Source: Lichtheimia corymbifera B2541 (Eukaryota > Mucoromycota > Mucoromycetes > Mucorales > Lichtheimiaceae). Taken from it: 64,000 bases of DNA. Below the pieces are notes generated by a model. It did not search any database. It saw nothing but the letters and a program-made list of their open reading frames with translations, and had not been told where the DNA came from. Position 1 is the first letter of the stretch; each line of letters begins with the position of its first letter. The DNA lies in the NCBI GenBank assembly GCA_000697475.1, contig JNEU01000906.1:124001-188000 (forward strand). Direction: 5' to 3'. Below are positions 35,132 to 45,913 of this stretch, in pieces. The translations under genes and the position numbers were made by a program.

Positions 35132-37069
35132 TTAGAGCTGGAAGAATACCAAAGTCGTACCGACCATGGCAAGCGAGGACACAATTGTCAAAGCCTTGGC
35201 ATCCGATACAGCACCATTGTCATGGTTTTCGTCGTGACCAGCTGATCCACTTGCATGCAACATACCAAGGGATGGTGCAGCAAGATGGCTAGTGACTGTG
35301 GTATGTGCTATGATAAATTAAGCGTTAGCATTCAAGGAACTTTTTGCATAGGACATGTATGTGTTACGTACCTGTGACAGTAGATTGCAATTGTTGGCTA
35401 TTGGCAGGAGCAACAAGCTTGGCAGCATCTGAAGCAGCATCAGCATAGGGAGCTGGAAGATCCGAAGGCAAGGCATCAGCGATATCCGAAGGCAAGGCAT
35501 CAGGAACAGGCACATTGGAACCAGCGGGGAAGTCTGTTGGCACAGGATCGACAATGGGAGTAGTAGGAATACCGCCTGCAGGAGAACCCATCTTTTGCTT
35601 GTGGTCATCATCCTCTTCATCTTCATCTTCATCACAATCTTCATCATCTTCATCGTCATCGTCATCAGAGCTCTTTGCATATCCAGCAGGCAAATCGGAT
35701 GGGAGTTCACCCTCGGGAATATTGGAAGGCAAGGCATCAAGAGGGATACCAGAGGGCAAGGCATCAAGAGGGATATCAGATGGCAATGCATTGAGTGGGA
35801 CATCAGGGATTGCTTGTTCATCCATCAAGTCTTGAATCATATCCTTGAGCTTGTCCTCATCGAATTGGTCTTCAACACCAGAGGAAGGTTTAGCATCAGC
35901 AACAGCAGGCTTTGGCAAAAAGTGGTCAAGCAAATCATGATCCAAAGGAGGAAGGTCCTTGGGAACAACGCTTGGAGCAGCATCAGCCATAACATCTTGA
36001 AGCAAATCCTTGATCTTGTCATCTTCTTCCTCACTCTCATCAGCCAAAGGCGTTGTTGTCGTTGCAGCAGCATGGCGCAAATATTGCTCAATCAAATCAT
36101 GGTTCAAGCGGACACCTTTGGGCATGTTCAAGAGGAGATCCTTGATGGAAGGGGTGTCACGTGAGTTGTCATCGTTTTTGATGTTGTCAAGAATATCGGG
36201 AAGATCGGGAAGATCGACGTCAGGCAAGTCGAAATCAGATGATGGGATCTGTTGTGGCAATCCTTTGATGGTCTTCGATTCATCCTTATCCCAGTTATCG
36301 TAGTCCCAGCTACTATCATCATCCCAGTCTTCATCATCCCAATTGTCATAATCGCCATCATCGTCATCGTCACAGTCTTCATCGTCATCATGGTCATTAT
36401 CAGCAGGCTTTGGCAATGGGTTGGGGAACGTATCCGGAGGAGAAGGCTTATCACCATCTGGCAATGGGAATGGTAGGACTGAGGGAGAAGGCTTGATATC
36501 ATCTGGTAATGGGAATGGCAAAATAGAAGGAGAAGGCTTGCTACCATCTGGCAAAGGGAATGGCAAAATGGATACATCGCCATCATCATCCTCGTCGTCG
36601 TCGTCGTTTCCAGCAGGAAGAGGGAATGGTTTAGGTGTTGGCAAAGGAATTTCGTGGATCACATTGGGAATATCTGGGATCTCTGGAATTTCATCCACCA
36701 TATCTGAAGCGATGGATTCAATGGCAGCAGTAGGATCGGCAAGAAATGCGCTGACAGAAGCGACTTTTTGGGCAATGGATGAAACGGATTGGATGCCTTC
36801 GACAACCTTGGGTGGAACAAGTCGTCGAGCACATTGCTTATAGCAATCCTTGGAGGTGATACCGCATTCCACGACACATCTTTCCATGTCTTTCACTATA
36901 AAGAGCATCAATGTGAGCAACGTGGGTCTCACAGGAATCAAGTATTATACGTACCACAAGCATCTGTGCATACCGTATCACCTTCAGCACAGCCGCAGAT
37001 CAAGCCCAATGAAGGTTGAGAAAAAAGAGCGACAAGGGTGGTTGCAAAAACGATTGAATAAGGGCGCAT
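35132..37069 (-). CDS. Eight-cysteine secreted/GPI-type protein, member C (acidic, Pro-rich)
   Basis: Largest member of the eight-Cys family, over 600 residues. ATG 37069; the hydrophobic leader 'IVFATTLVALFSQPSLGL' is followed by 'CGCAEGDTVCTDAC', a phase-1 intron (36896-36954) after the fourth Cys codon, then 'VKDMERCVVECGITSKDC' and 'YKQC'. Spacing is C1C6C3C6C3C6C3C, one residue longer in one loop than A and B. The body contains four 'LPFPLPDG'-type repeats, a very Asp-rich stretch with Trp and Tyr (36270-36410), and 'DALPSDIPLDALPSGIP'-type repeats (35710-35800). A last intron (donor near 35374, acceptor 'CACAG' near 35290) leads to 'KALTIVSSLAMVGTTLVFFQ' and TAA 35132-35134, a typical GPI or membrane tail. 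Function unknown. Confidence 0.75.
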
Positions 37070-38844
37070 ACTTTTTTGTTATGCTGAATAGTAGTATAGT
37101 AAAAGTAGTAAGTTTGAGTTGGATGGTTTGGACTTGTGATGGAAAACTTGGAGTTTAAATAACCAATAACTTTAGGGAATTCGGATCCAAGCCAAGGAGC
37201 TCTATCGATTCCCGGTATCCGTTTCATTTGCCGTAGCATAAGCTGTAGCAGGCCAGTCTACCGTGAAAGATCGACGCATGAATTGGTCAGTTTGCAATAG
37301 CCCATACAATAGCCGAACGCTGGTTTGCACATGGACCATCATCCCCTTGGAGGCCTAGAATCCCTGATAAGAGGTGTATCGGTTTCTCGGAAGGAAGCAA
37401 GGTCCTCGGTGGACACATACAACAACAGCATCTATACTTTAAGTCACCTCTTTGATGAGCAGCTATCCCTAGTCAATCTCATGAAGACATACAAATAAAG
37501 CTACAAGGATAGCCCTTATTGTTGCCTGCCATGCTACTCCGAGTTTCCATAGCAATGACTTTTACCTTGCAGCGGATATCACCGGCACGATCAAGGGTAC
37601 CAGTGTGTGCGTGTCATTGTAGAGCTATCATGTTCCCATGTTAAGCATAATAAAGTTCTTTCCAAGCATACATTGCATATAGTTGGCTGCCAATGAAGCG
37701 TGTCATTATTAAGGAATCAACACTTTGGATTATGCGGCAGTAGCAGTATTGTATTATGCAATTTTGATCCACGTGCTGTGTTCTAGGCAATTGGAGTAGT
37801 GGGTATATTTGAGAGCTGCTGGTGGTAAGGAAATCATCATTCACCCATAACCTCCAATAAGGGAAGCATCCATTCTCCCGGATTTGTTTGGGATCATATC
37901 AACAATGGGATACCACCCCAAGAATAGCAGTTTGTTTTGTGTATAACTAAATCAGCCTACATACATGTCACCAGCCCACATACATCTCCTTGACATTTTG
38001 AAACCCCCTTTCATCAATCCCTATTAGTAGTAGAAAAGCTTTGTGCTTGCATACGACATCTTTAAGGGGGGCGTGCTATATGCCAACTAATTGCATGTCG
38101 CTGCAAGCAAGCTATCATGCATGTACGTAGATATCGATCATGGTTATTTTTATTATGTTTGCGAGGCACATGCTACACTTTGTTGTCAACTCTACCTCAA
38201 GTTTGCTATGTATATGGTAGAGTCAATGTGACAATATTACTGCACAGCGTGCATTACATACCCCCGTGTATACATAATAACATGGCATTGATTGTGATGC
38301 GGATACGAGATCAAAAAAATCTATGTAACATGGAAAAACATCACATACACGTTGTCACCGTTGTTGTATAATGAATGGTGCTAGACCATGCAGATAGGGT
38401 TGTAAAACTGAAAGCCGAGGTATCCCGATGTCATGTTCAAAAGAGGTTTTTCAATAACAGCTATGGTGGCGATTAACATGTTCGCCGATATGACGCCCGT
38501 AAAGATGGGGATAGGAGAAGACACAAAGAGGAGAACATGATATTCATATTGGACACGCCCGCCTGTTTGTTTTAGATATCTCACCCTTGACTCCTGTTGA
38601 GGTGTTAACCCCCCTTGATCAGACCCCTTTAACAGCTTTTGTATATATGTCGCTTGCAAAGTGACCGTCCCAAAAGGCCAAGACTTGTCTAATGCTTCTT
38701 TTTCTCGATTTGTATCACCTTTTTTCATTCCGGTACTGACTGACCAGGGCAAAAAAAAGGGCTCATCATTTATAATTTTCTGTTCTTTGCTTTTCTTTTC
38801 AAAAGCACCTGCATGTGCTATCTATCATATCCAAGGCCACCATC
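37070..38844. other. Intergenic, no convincing gene
   Basis: About 1.8 kb. Short ORFs on both strands lack motifs and splice partners. Poly-A, CT and AT-rich stretches are unremarkable. Confidence 0.45.
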
Positions 38845-40763
38845 ATGTATTTAGTCCACTTTGATCATCTTGAGCAGCAACAGCAACAACCCTATCGTAC
38901 ATCACCGCCCATGGAACAAATTATACATCCTACAGCAGCAGCATCTCCAACACCAGCACCTCCTCCACCCGCTGCTGCTGCAACCACAGAAGAACAACAT
39001 CAACCCCATAATCAATCACGACGACCTAGCTACGTTGACGTGAATGCATTATCCAGATATGCTGCAGCCACCGAAGAGACACCAAAGCCGATCCATTGTC
39101 ATAAACGACAGCAACCTTCGATTGATGTCAACACCTGTCGACGAAAATTCAGTCTCTATGGCGACAACCAGAGTCAGGCACGTGCTCAAAAATTTTCCTT
39201 TTTTTGTACTTTTACACGTCTTGGCACTGACAATCTGTGTACCACTCAAATTGCAGATCATCCCCTTTGAAAAGTCAGCAGAACAAGCAGCCTGTTATTA
39301 TCATCCAGACACTGGTTGTATACAATCCAAATCACTGCTTGATATTCAACATGGCAACCTTGGTCTCCAAGAGCTATTAACAAAGGATCGATATTGGATC
39401 GATATCATGTCACCATCGGTCTCAGAAATGAAGATAATAAGTCAGGTAAGGAGCCTACACGAGCTGGTGAGGGAAACCAAGACCGATCATTGGGATTGAA
39501 ATAGATTTTCCGAATTCATCCATTAACGATCGAAGATATCCTATCACAAGAAACGCGAGAAAAGTGTGATATATTCAGAGGATATCTCTTTGTATGCTAT
39601 CGAGCATTTGTACAAGATGGCCAAGTGCTCAAACCTGTAAGCTTTTATAACATTGTGTTCAAAAAGAGCATTCTATCGGTAAGTGTACGACACACGCACG
39701 CGTGTTTGCATGTGTGTGTATCACCTGTGCTGCAATGGCGTCTAATTGTGCTGCTTTGTCCCTTGTAGTTTCATTTTAGTAGTATTCCACAGCTGAATCG
39801 AGTATATCAACGCGTCGATCATTTACAAAATTACATGTCTGTGACCTCTGATTGGATCAATTATGCCATCCTGGATGAAGTCACCGATCAATTTGCGCCT
39901 TTAATGCATCAGCTTGAAGCCGATGTGGACAGTATTGACGACCCCGCCATGTTACTCAAGGTCAACCACGATGAGACGGAGATGGTGATGCGAATTGGAG
40001 CATGTCGTAAACGTGTCATGCAATTATATCGACTTTTGGCTTCAAAGGCTGATGTTGTCAAGGCGTTGATAAAACGATTACAAGAAAGCAGTGGCAATGG
40101 CAGCGACAAGGTAGGCGGGTTGGTGGATGTCCCTAGCAGCATGCCAGGAACAATGATGCAGCATCATTCGATGATGGGAGGAGGAGGACATCGTCGAGGA
40201 GGATCATCCTCCTCTTTTGGATTTATCAAGGATCACAAAGGAAGCAGCAACACCACGAAACGACATAATACCACGAGTGAAGAGGAAAAGGGAAACAATA
40301 CATTACCGGATGTCAGTTTGTATCTGGGTGATGTGCAAGGCAAGTGCTCTGTCCTGTGATGCGTGGTGCGCTGCATGTTGTGCAACCTTGAGCGCCCACA
40401 TTATTACACAGATATGTTGCTGAACCTTGTTTACCTATTTCCTTAATAGATCATCTCATTACCATGCTACAAAACCTCAGCCATTATGAAACTGTGCTAG
40501 CACGAGCCCATTCAAACTACCTTGCACAAATATCAATCAAGCTATCTCAGACATCCAACTCGACCAACGATGTCATTGGGCGGCTCACTGTATTTGCGAC
40601 GATCCTGCTGCCAATGAATCTTGTCACTGGTCTCTGGGGAATGAACGTCAAGGTACCTGGGAAAGATTATGACGACCTGCTATACTTTTTTTGGATCGTG
40701 GCAAGCCTAGCTCTCTTTGCCATTGGAGCATTCACCCTTGCTAGACGGTTTCAGTTTTTCTGA
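38845..40763 (+). CDS. CorA/Mrs2/Alr-type Mg2+ transporter
   Basis: Magnesium channel of the CorA family, about 525 residues. The N-terminal 130 residues are Gln/Pro/Ala-rich and disordered. The large cytoplasmic domain contains 'LGLQELLTKDRYWIDIMSPS', 'IFRIHPLTIEDILSQETREK' and 'IDDPAMLLKVNHDETEMVMR', with the stalk helix after it. The pore end is 'LPMNLVTGLWGMNVKVPG' with the diagnostic GMN triplet, then a second membrane segment 'FFWIVASLALFAIGAF' and a basic tail. Two introns appear to use GC donors (39178-39256 and 40340-40449); two ordinary GT introns lie near 39446-39503 and 39680-39768. Met 38845 was chosen for its context; 38815 and 38911 are alternatives. TGA 40761-40763. Closest to the fungal Alr/Mnr2 branch by its VPG after GMN; plasma membrane or vacuole. 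Confidence 0.88.
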
Positions 40764-41465
40764 ATAAGAAAAAGAAAAAAAAGGAGCTCACACGGGGTGA
40801 TTTTTTTGTAGTGTGTGTATATATGTGTTGTGGGATATTGGAAATGATTTGCCCTTCTTTGAGGGATATGATTCTTTGTTTGATTATTTAGAGAAGAAAA
40901 CAATCTGCTGTTGATTTGCTCACAAGGCAGCATTGTGATTCCAACACTTTTACAGACATGAAATAATGCGGGCGGAGTCCATTTACCATTTCGGTCCGCT
41001 AGACCGCTACAATGCAAAGCCGATATTGGGGGTTAATGGGGGGGGAGACAAGTGGGATGAAGAAGTGAGGGGGGATGTTAAAGCAATATGTAATAGCGAA
41101 GAAGGGGTTCCGCTAATAATCGCGAGGGTGATTACGGTTCATGAGACAAAAGAACGAGCCAAGGAGGAAAGGATGAATTACTTTGGATGTCACTTGCATA
41201 GTAGAATGCTATTCAAGTAAAGAGAGCCGTGCGCTGCACGCTAACAACCCTTTGCTTTCTTTTCTATACGCACACACACACACACGCACTCGGTCCCCCC
41301 CTCTCTCTCACTCTCTATTCCCCCAAGTTGCTCACTTTTCAGCTCTTCCGCCCTATTCTTTCTTCTTGGTTCTTTCTTTTCGCTTTAATATTCGCAGACA
41401 CTCACACACACTCACACACATACACGTATCACTCTCACACCTTTCTCCTCTCACTCATATACACG
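40764..41465. other. Intergenic, BTG/Tob leader
   Basis: No gene seen. The right 220 bases (41250-41460) are C/T/A-rich with repeated CACACA and CTCTCT blocks, probably a long 5' leader of the BTG/Tob gene. Confidence 0.5.
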
Positions 41466-42111
41466 ATGCATATGGAAATAACTCAAGCCGCTGATTTTCT
41501 GGGTCGTCTACTTCATTCCAAGTTGGACCAATCCATGCTGCAAGCATTTAAAGAGCAACTGGCCGATTTATTAAAGCAGCGTTTTGTCGACCATTGGGAT
41601 CCACAGCAACCGTATCGAGGCAACGCATTCCGTGCCATCTCCAACTTTAATGGCCAATTGGATCCAGTTCTCGTTATGGGTAAGTCCATTGTCAAGTGGT
41701 CTATCGTTTGAACAAGGTGCTCATCTCGAGTTGATAGCTGCAGAGAAGGCTATGGTACCGCCTGCGTCAATCCACGCTCATTTGCCACGCGACTTTGTAT
41801 TATGGATTGATCCGTTCTCGGTTTCTTATCGGGTGGGTGACCATGGAAATATCATGACACTCTTTGAGGATCGATCGCGTGGTCGTATCACGCTTAAACC
41901 ATTAGCGGCGTCTTATATCCAACCAAGAACATCCACTCCCATTCGTATCTCGCCACCAAGTAGTCCAGAAAATAGAAAGGTCAAGAACCATATTCATCAA
42001 CCATCGCCATTGGCGAAGGATGTCTCTTCTGAGCAAGAACAGCAACAGCAACAGCAACAGACTCAACAACAGCAACAACATCAACAACAGCAGTTGGTCT
42101 TGGCAAATTGA
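41466..42111 (+). CDS. BTG/Tob family protein with polyQ tail
   Basis: Adaptor of the BTG/Tob anti-proliferative family, which in animals binds the Caf1/Pop2 deadenylase and promotes mRNA poly(A) removal. ATG 41466, 'MHMEITQAADFLGRLL'. Box A is 'FVDHWDPQQPYRGNAFRAI'. The single intron (about 41681-41738) falls before 'AEKAMVPPASI'. Box B is 'LPRDFVLWIDPFSVSYRVGD'. The domain fills about 125 residues; the rest is Pro/Ser-rich and closes with a Gln-rich run (42030-42100). TGA 42109-42111. Length, start and both boxes match the family. Deadenylase binding in this fungus is inferred from the family. Confidence 0.92.
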
Positions 42112-42841
42112 ATTCGGTTGCTGGCTGACTGGCTGCATTGTGTGTGTCCAAGCAACACAACATCATCATCCCTCTCTCTCTCTCTCTCTTTACCCCCCCT
42201 CTACTCCTCCTCCTCTTTTGTGTTCTCCTCGTTTTTATATCATCCCACACACTCTCTCACATATCCATTCTCACACTAAACACACTCACGCACGCACCAT
42301 TATTCAATCACATTACACAAACATATCACGCACATACTCAGTTTTGATTTCTTTCTCTCTCTCTTTTTTCCTGTCAGTTGTAAATGCATTTGCTTTTTTG
42401 TACTTTGTTTCCTTGATCAAAACAACAAAAATGATGATATTATGCAATCATGGTGATATATATTTCCAATAGATTAATGCAGAAGAAAGAGATAACATGG
42501 TTCTATTTACACAAGGGAGAGAAGGGGAAGGGGTTGATAAAAGATGTGAGCAAGTTTCCTTTTTTTTTTTCTCTTGTCGTGATGGGGGAGCAGTGGAAGG
42601 AGCGTGAGGGTTGTACAAACCATCTTGTCAAGAGAAAGAATGTGTGTGGGGGGGATGTCGATACAAAAAAAAGAGAGAGAAATATATACGATATATAAAA
42701 CAAGAGCGAGCGAGTGAGTGTGTGTGAGTGAGAGAGAGAGAACGAGGGTATTGGCCATAATGATCAAATGCAAGAAATGGTGTTCATCGGAAGAGGGATT
42801 GTTGGTTGGTTGGTTGAATGCCTGCTGTATATGTTTGTTGC
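42112..42841. other. Convergent intergenic region, low complexity
   Basis: 3' flanks of BTG/Tob and CDC24, facing each other. Rich in CT (42175-42200), CACA and GAGA stretches. No gene. Confidence 0.5.
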
Positions 42842-45800
42842 TTAGATGTTGACGAAAAGATTCAATGCAGAGTTGTTGCCACGATTCTCAAATGCCATTT
42901 GGACGTCGTCATCGGAATTGATAGTAATTAAATCACCATCCTCATCCTGATATTTCAATCGTAGCATATCGCTTGGTTTGAGATTAGCCACAAGTCGGAT
43001 TTTTCGTTCAACCTTTTCCATGAGCTCGGTAAAGGTCACTTGTTCAGCAACCATGATCACATAGATGCCATCGTTGTAACTCAGCTTGATCTTGACAGTG
43101 CCAGGAGAATTGGGTACAGCTGCCACAACACGATCCACTTGTGCTTGTTGCTGTTGTTGTTGCAAAGAAGCCATTTCTGATAAACGAGGCGTAGAAGATA
43201 CATTGCGTACACCATTGCTCAATGCAGGATCACGGTTGTAAAGCGTGCGAGAATTGATAGGCACTTGAGGCATATCATCCCAATGTGTAATGTTGTGAGA
43301 CTTGTGAATATTGGGGCTACTCTGCGATCGAACACGTGTATGGCTTCTTGATGGACCTGTAGGCATGGGTGGTGGCGATGAAGGATTGTACATATCAGCT
43401 GCTGCAGAATGTGAGTGACTCCTTGCAGGAACCACACCCAATGGTCTGAATTCTTCCGAGTTGGGTGTCAATACATCAGTAGCATTTAGGAACTTGGTTC
43501 CAATATCAACAAGGGGTGAATCATCACCACGACGATGCCAGGATGATGATGCACTGGATGAAGTACGAGTTGAGGTTCCCGGTGACGATGGGCTGGAAGG
43601 TGGTGGGGATGCTGGGTATAAGCCATAGTCGTTGGGAGGTGGTGATGTCGCACTTGGATAGCCACCACCAGTGCTGCGAGGAATGGATGATAAGCTCATG
43701 CTAGGCATTGGCATAGGTGGTCTATTGCTGTTGTGCTTGTTGATCATAAACATGGATGCGTCTTGGCTGTTGTTACGCATCATCTTGGGTCGCATACCAA
43801 GGGCTTGTTGCGCAGATACAGAATTGCTACGTGACCTGGCGGTATGTAAATCTTCCTCATCTTCATCTTCATCATCGTCGTCATCATCATCATCCAAATA
43901 AAGACCATCTCCTCGACCCTGGGAGCTGACAGGGGTCATGGGAATACCCATCGATACAAGATGTGTATTAGGCACGTGAGACTTGTATGCCATCTTGACC
44001 TTGTTAAGCGTATTCTCCCAAAGCTTGAGCAACTCCTCATTTCGAAACTTTAGAGAAAAACGTTCCACTTCTCGATCCTTGTACTCAATAACGAGTGTCC
44101 AGGTGCCTGGCAGCATAAATGTCAATAAACAAGATACAAAGGGAGATTGTAAATCACACACAATTATGCATACCAGGATGAGAGCGGTTGTTCACATTGA
44201 GGATACGGTTGGTGAAAATACATCCTTTGTATTGAAGACTTGCACGACGCTTCTTTTTGATCGATAACGTGTTGGATTTGGTCAACTTGTTCTTGGCTGA
44301 ATCCTTGTTCTCTTTGCAAATCACGAGAGCTTTTTGGAACAAGTACATTTGTAATTCACGTTCCTGATCATTGCTTTCCATAACAAGCTTGTTCTGGAGC
44401 AAGAGAGCACCATGACCATCCACAGCATCACGCTATAAAGCATAAAGGAAATCAGTCTCATCATGCTATTTGAGTAAAATCATATGTTATAATTACGTCT
44501 GATTCATCCACGCGTCGTTTCAAGTCTTGAACAGCTTGCATGTTCTCGTGCTTGCGTTGTGTCTCGTTGACCTTTTCGGTAACTCGCTTGATAGCTTCCA
44601 AGCCTTCTTCCATCTCGGCATAATGGGGCCAATCACTGCTGGTGGTCTTGATCAGCTGACTAAGAAGCAATGGATATTTGCAGATACGCTGTACAGGCTT
44701 AATCAACAAGGATGGCAATTCATATGCTGGATTGAGAACATGAGCCAATTTTTCCAGCTTGGGTGTTTCTTGCACCACGAGATCCTGAGCAGAATAATAG
44801 TTGGCACAATAAGGCTCGTATACGGCAAATGGCTCCTCCAATTGTGAAAACAATAAGCAAAAGCGTTGCTCTTCAGGGGTATTCTCGGCCATGTTCTCCA
44901 ATTGGATGAGGAAACGACGTTGAAAGTCGACAAGTGTATTGAGATTGCCAAACAAGTAATGGATGGTGTCAGGGGCAACCACTTTTTGGACTTGTAATTC
45001 ACGCATGTAATTCTATAATGACATAAACAATAAATTAGCCATGTTTACGATGATGATGATGATGATGGGATCTAATTAACTTGCCTGCAAGGTTTCAAGA
45101 TCCTGGACATATTTTCGCTCTGTCTCCAATAATTCAAGGACGACCTTGTCGCGAGTATCCTTTGGAGCATTGGGATCTGAGTTTCTGTTGGAGGATCGAA
45201 CGTTGATCACGCCATCTTTTTCCAAGAGTTGAATCAGCTTGTCAACAGTGTTTACGACCTAATAAAGTAAATTTAGTACGACCATACACATACATGCACC
45301 GACGGGCCCCCATTGACAAGCAGTGTCATGTGACATATGCATGCATGCATGTATCCAAGGAGACCAAGAGAACAATGAAATCATTTTTGCTTACCTTAAC
45401 AAAGCCATTGGTATCATCTTGATACAAATCAGTGATAGTGAATAGTTGGTCTTCGGTGAACTCTAGCTGGTCTCTGCAGGCAACAATGAAATGATACACG
45501 CTTGCTTTGCAAATGTTGACTTGGTTGAGAGTGGGGTTTTGGTCCACTTTTAAAGGACTCTCAGTCTTCAAAGCATTGAACAATGTGCACAGCGGGGAAC
45601 CACGACGACAAAGTGTCCATAGTTTGGAAAGTGGATCTCCACCTGTGGGTGTGGTGGGTTCTGGCGATGAGGGTGATGACGAAGGTGGCATGTTCTCAGC
45701 ATCGGCAAGGTATTGTTCCATGCCTTCAATGGCGGCTAGTTTGTCGAGTACAGAGCGGCAAGTGTGATAGAGCGAGGAGCCCTGTACAGCTGGCTTATTG

Positions 45801-45913
45801 GTACAGGTGGGTAGTGTAGGTGTTGGTAAAGGATTGTCGATGACTGAAATATTAGGAACATGTGGAAGTGTTCCGAGCGAAGGCGTCCGTCGCTTTAGGG
45901 CTAAGGTAGCCAT
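42842..45913 (-). CDS. CDC24: Cdc42 guanine-nucleotide exchange factor Cdc24
   Basis: Exchange factor that activates Cdc42 at polarity sites; about 870 residues, with domains in the Cdc24 order. The N-terminus (ATG 45913) leads into the calponin-like part 'GGDPLSKLWTLCRRGSPLCT' and 'ASVYHFIVACRDQLEF'. The DH domain follows: 'DKVVLELLETERKYVQDLET', 'LFGNLNTLVDFQRRFLIQLE', 'LPSLLIKPVQRICKYPLLLS'. The PH part includes 'DHERELQMYLFQKALVICKE'-type sequence (44370-44290) and 'GTWTLVIEYKDREVERFSL'. A disordered Ser/Pro linker with an Asp run (43865-43900) follows, and a C-terminal PB1 domain: 'TVKIKLSYNDGIYVIMVAE', 'LRLKYQDEDGDLITINSDDD'. TAA 42842-42844. Short introns lie near 44110-44170, 44435-44497, 45015-45085, 45260-45395. 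A Met at 45928 exists, but TTGCAG before 45913 could be a splice acceptor. Confidence 0.93.

Noticed and set aside
36010..36843. Plus-strand Ser-rich ORFs opposite eight-Cys member C
   Set aside because: Complement of Asp/Pro repeat codons; the minus strand has the Cys module, leader and tail.
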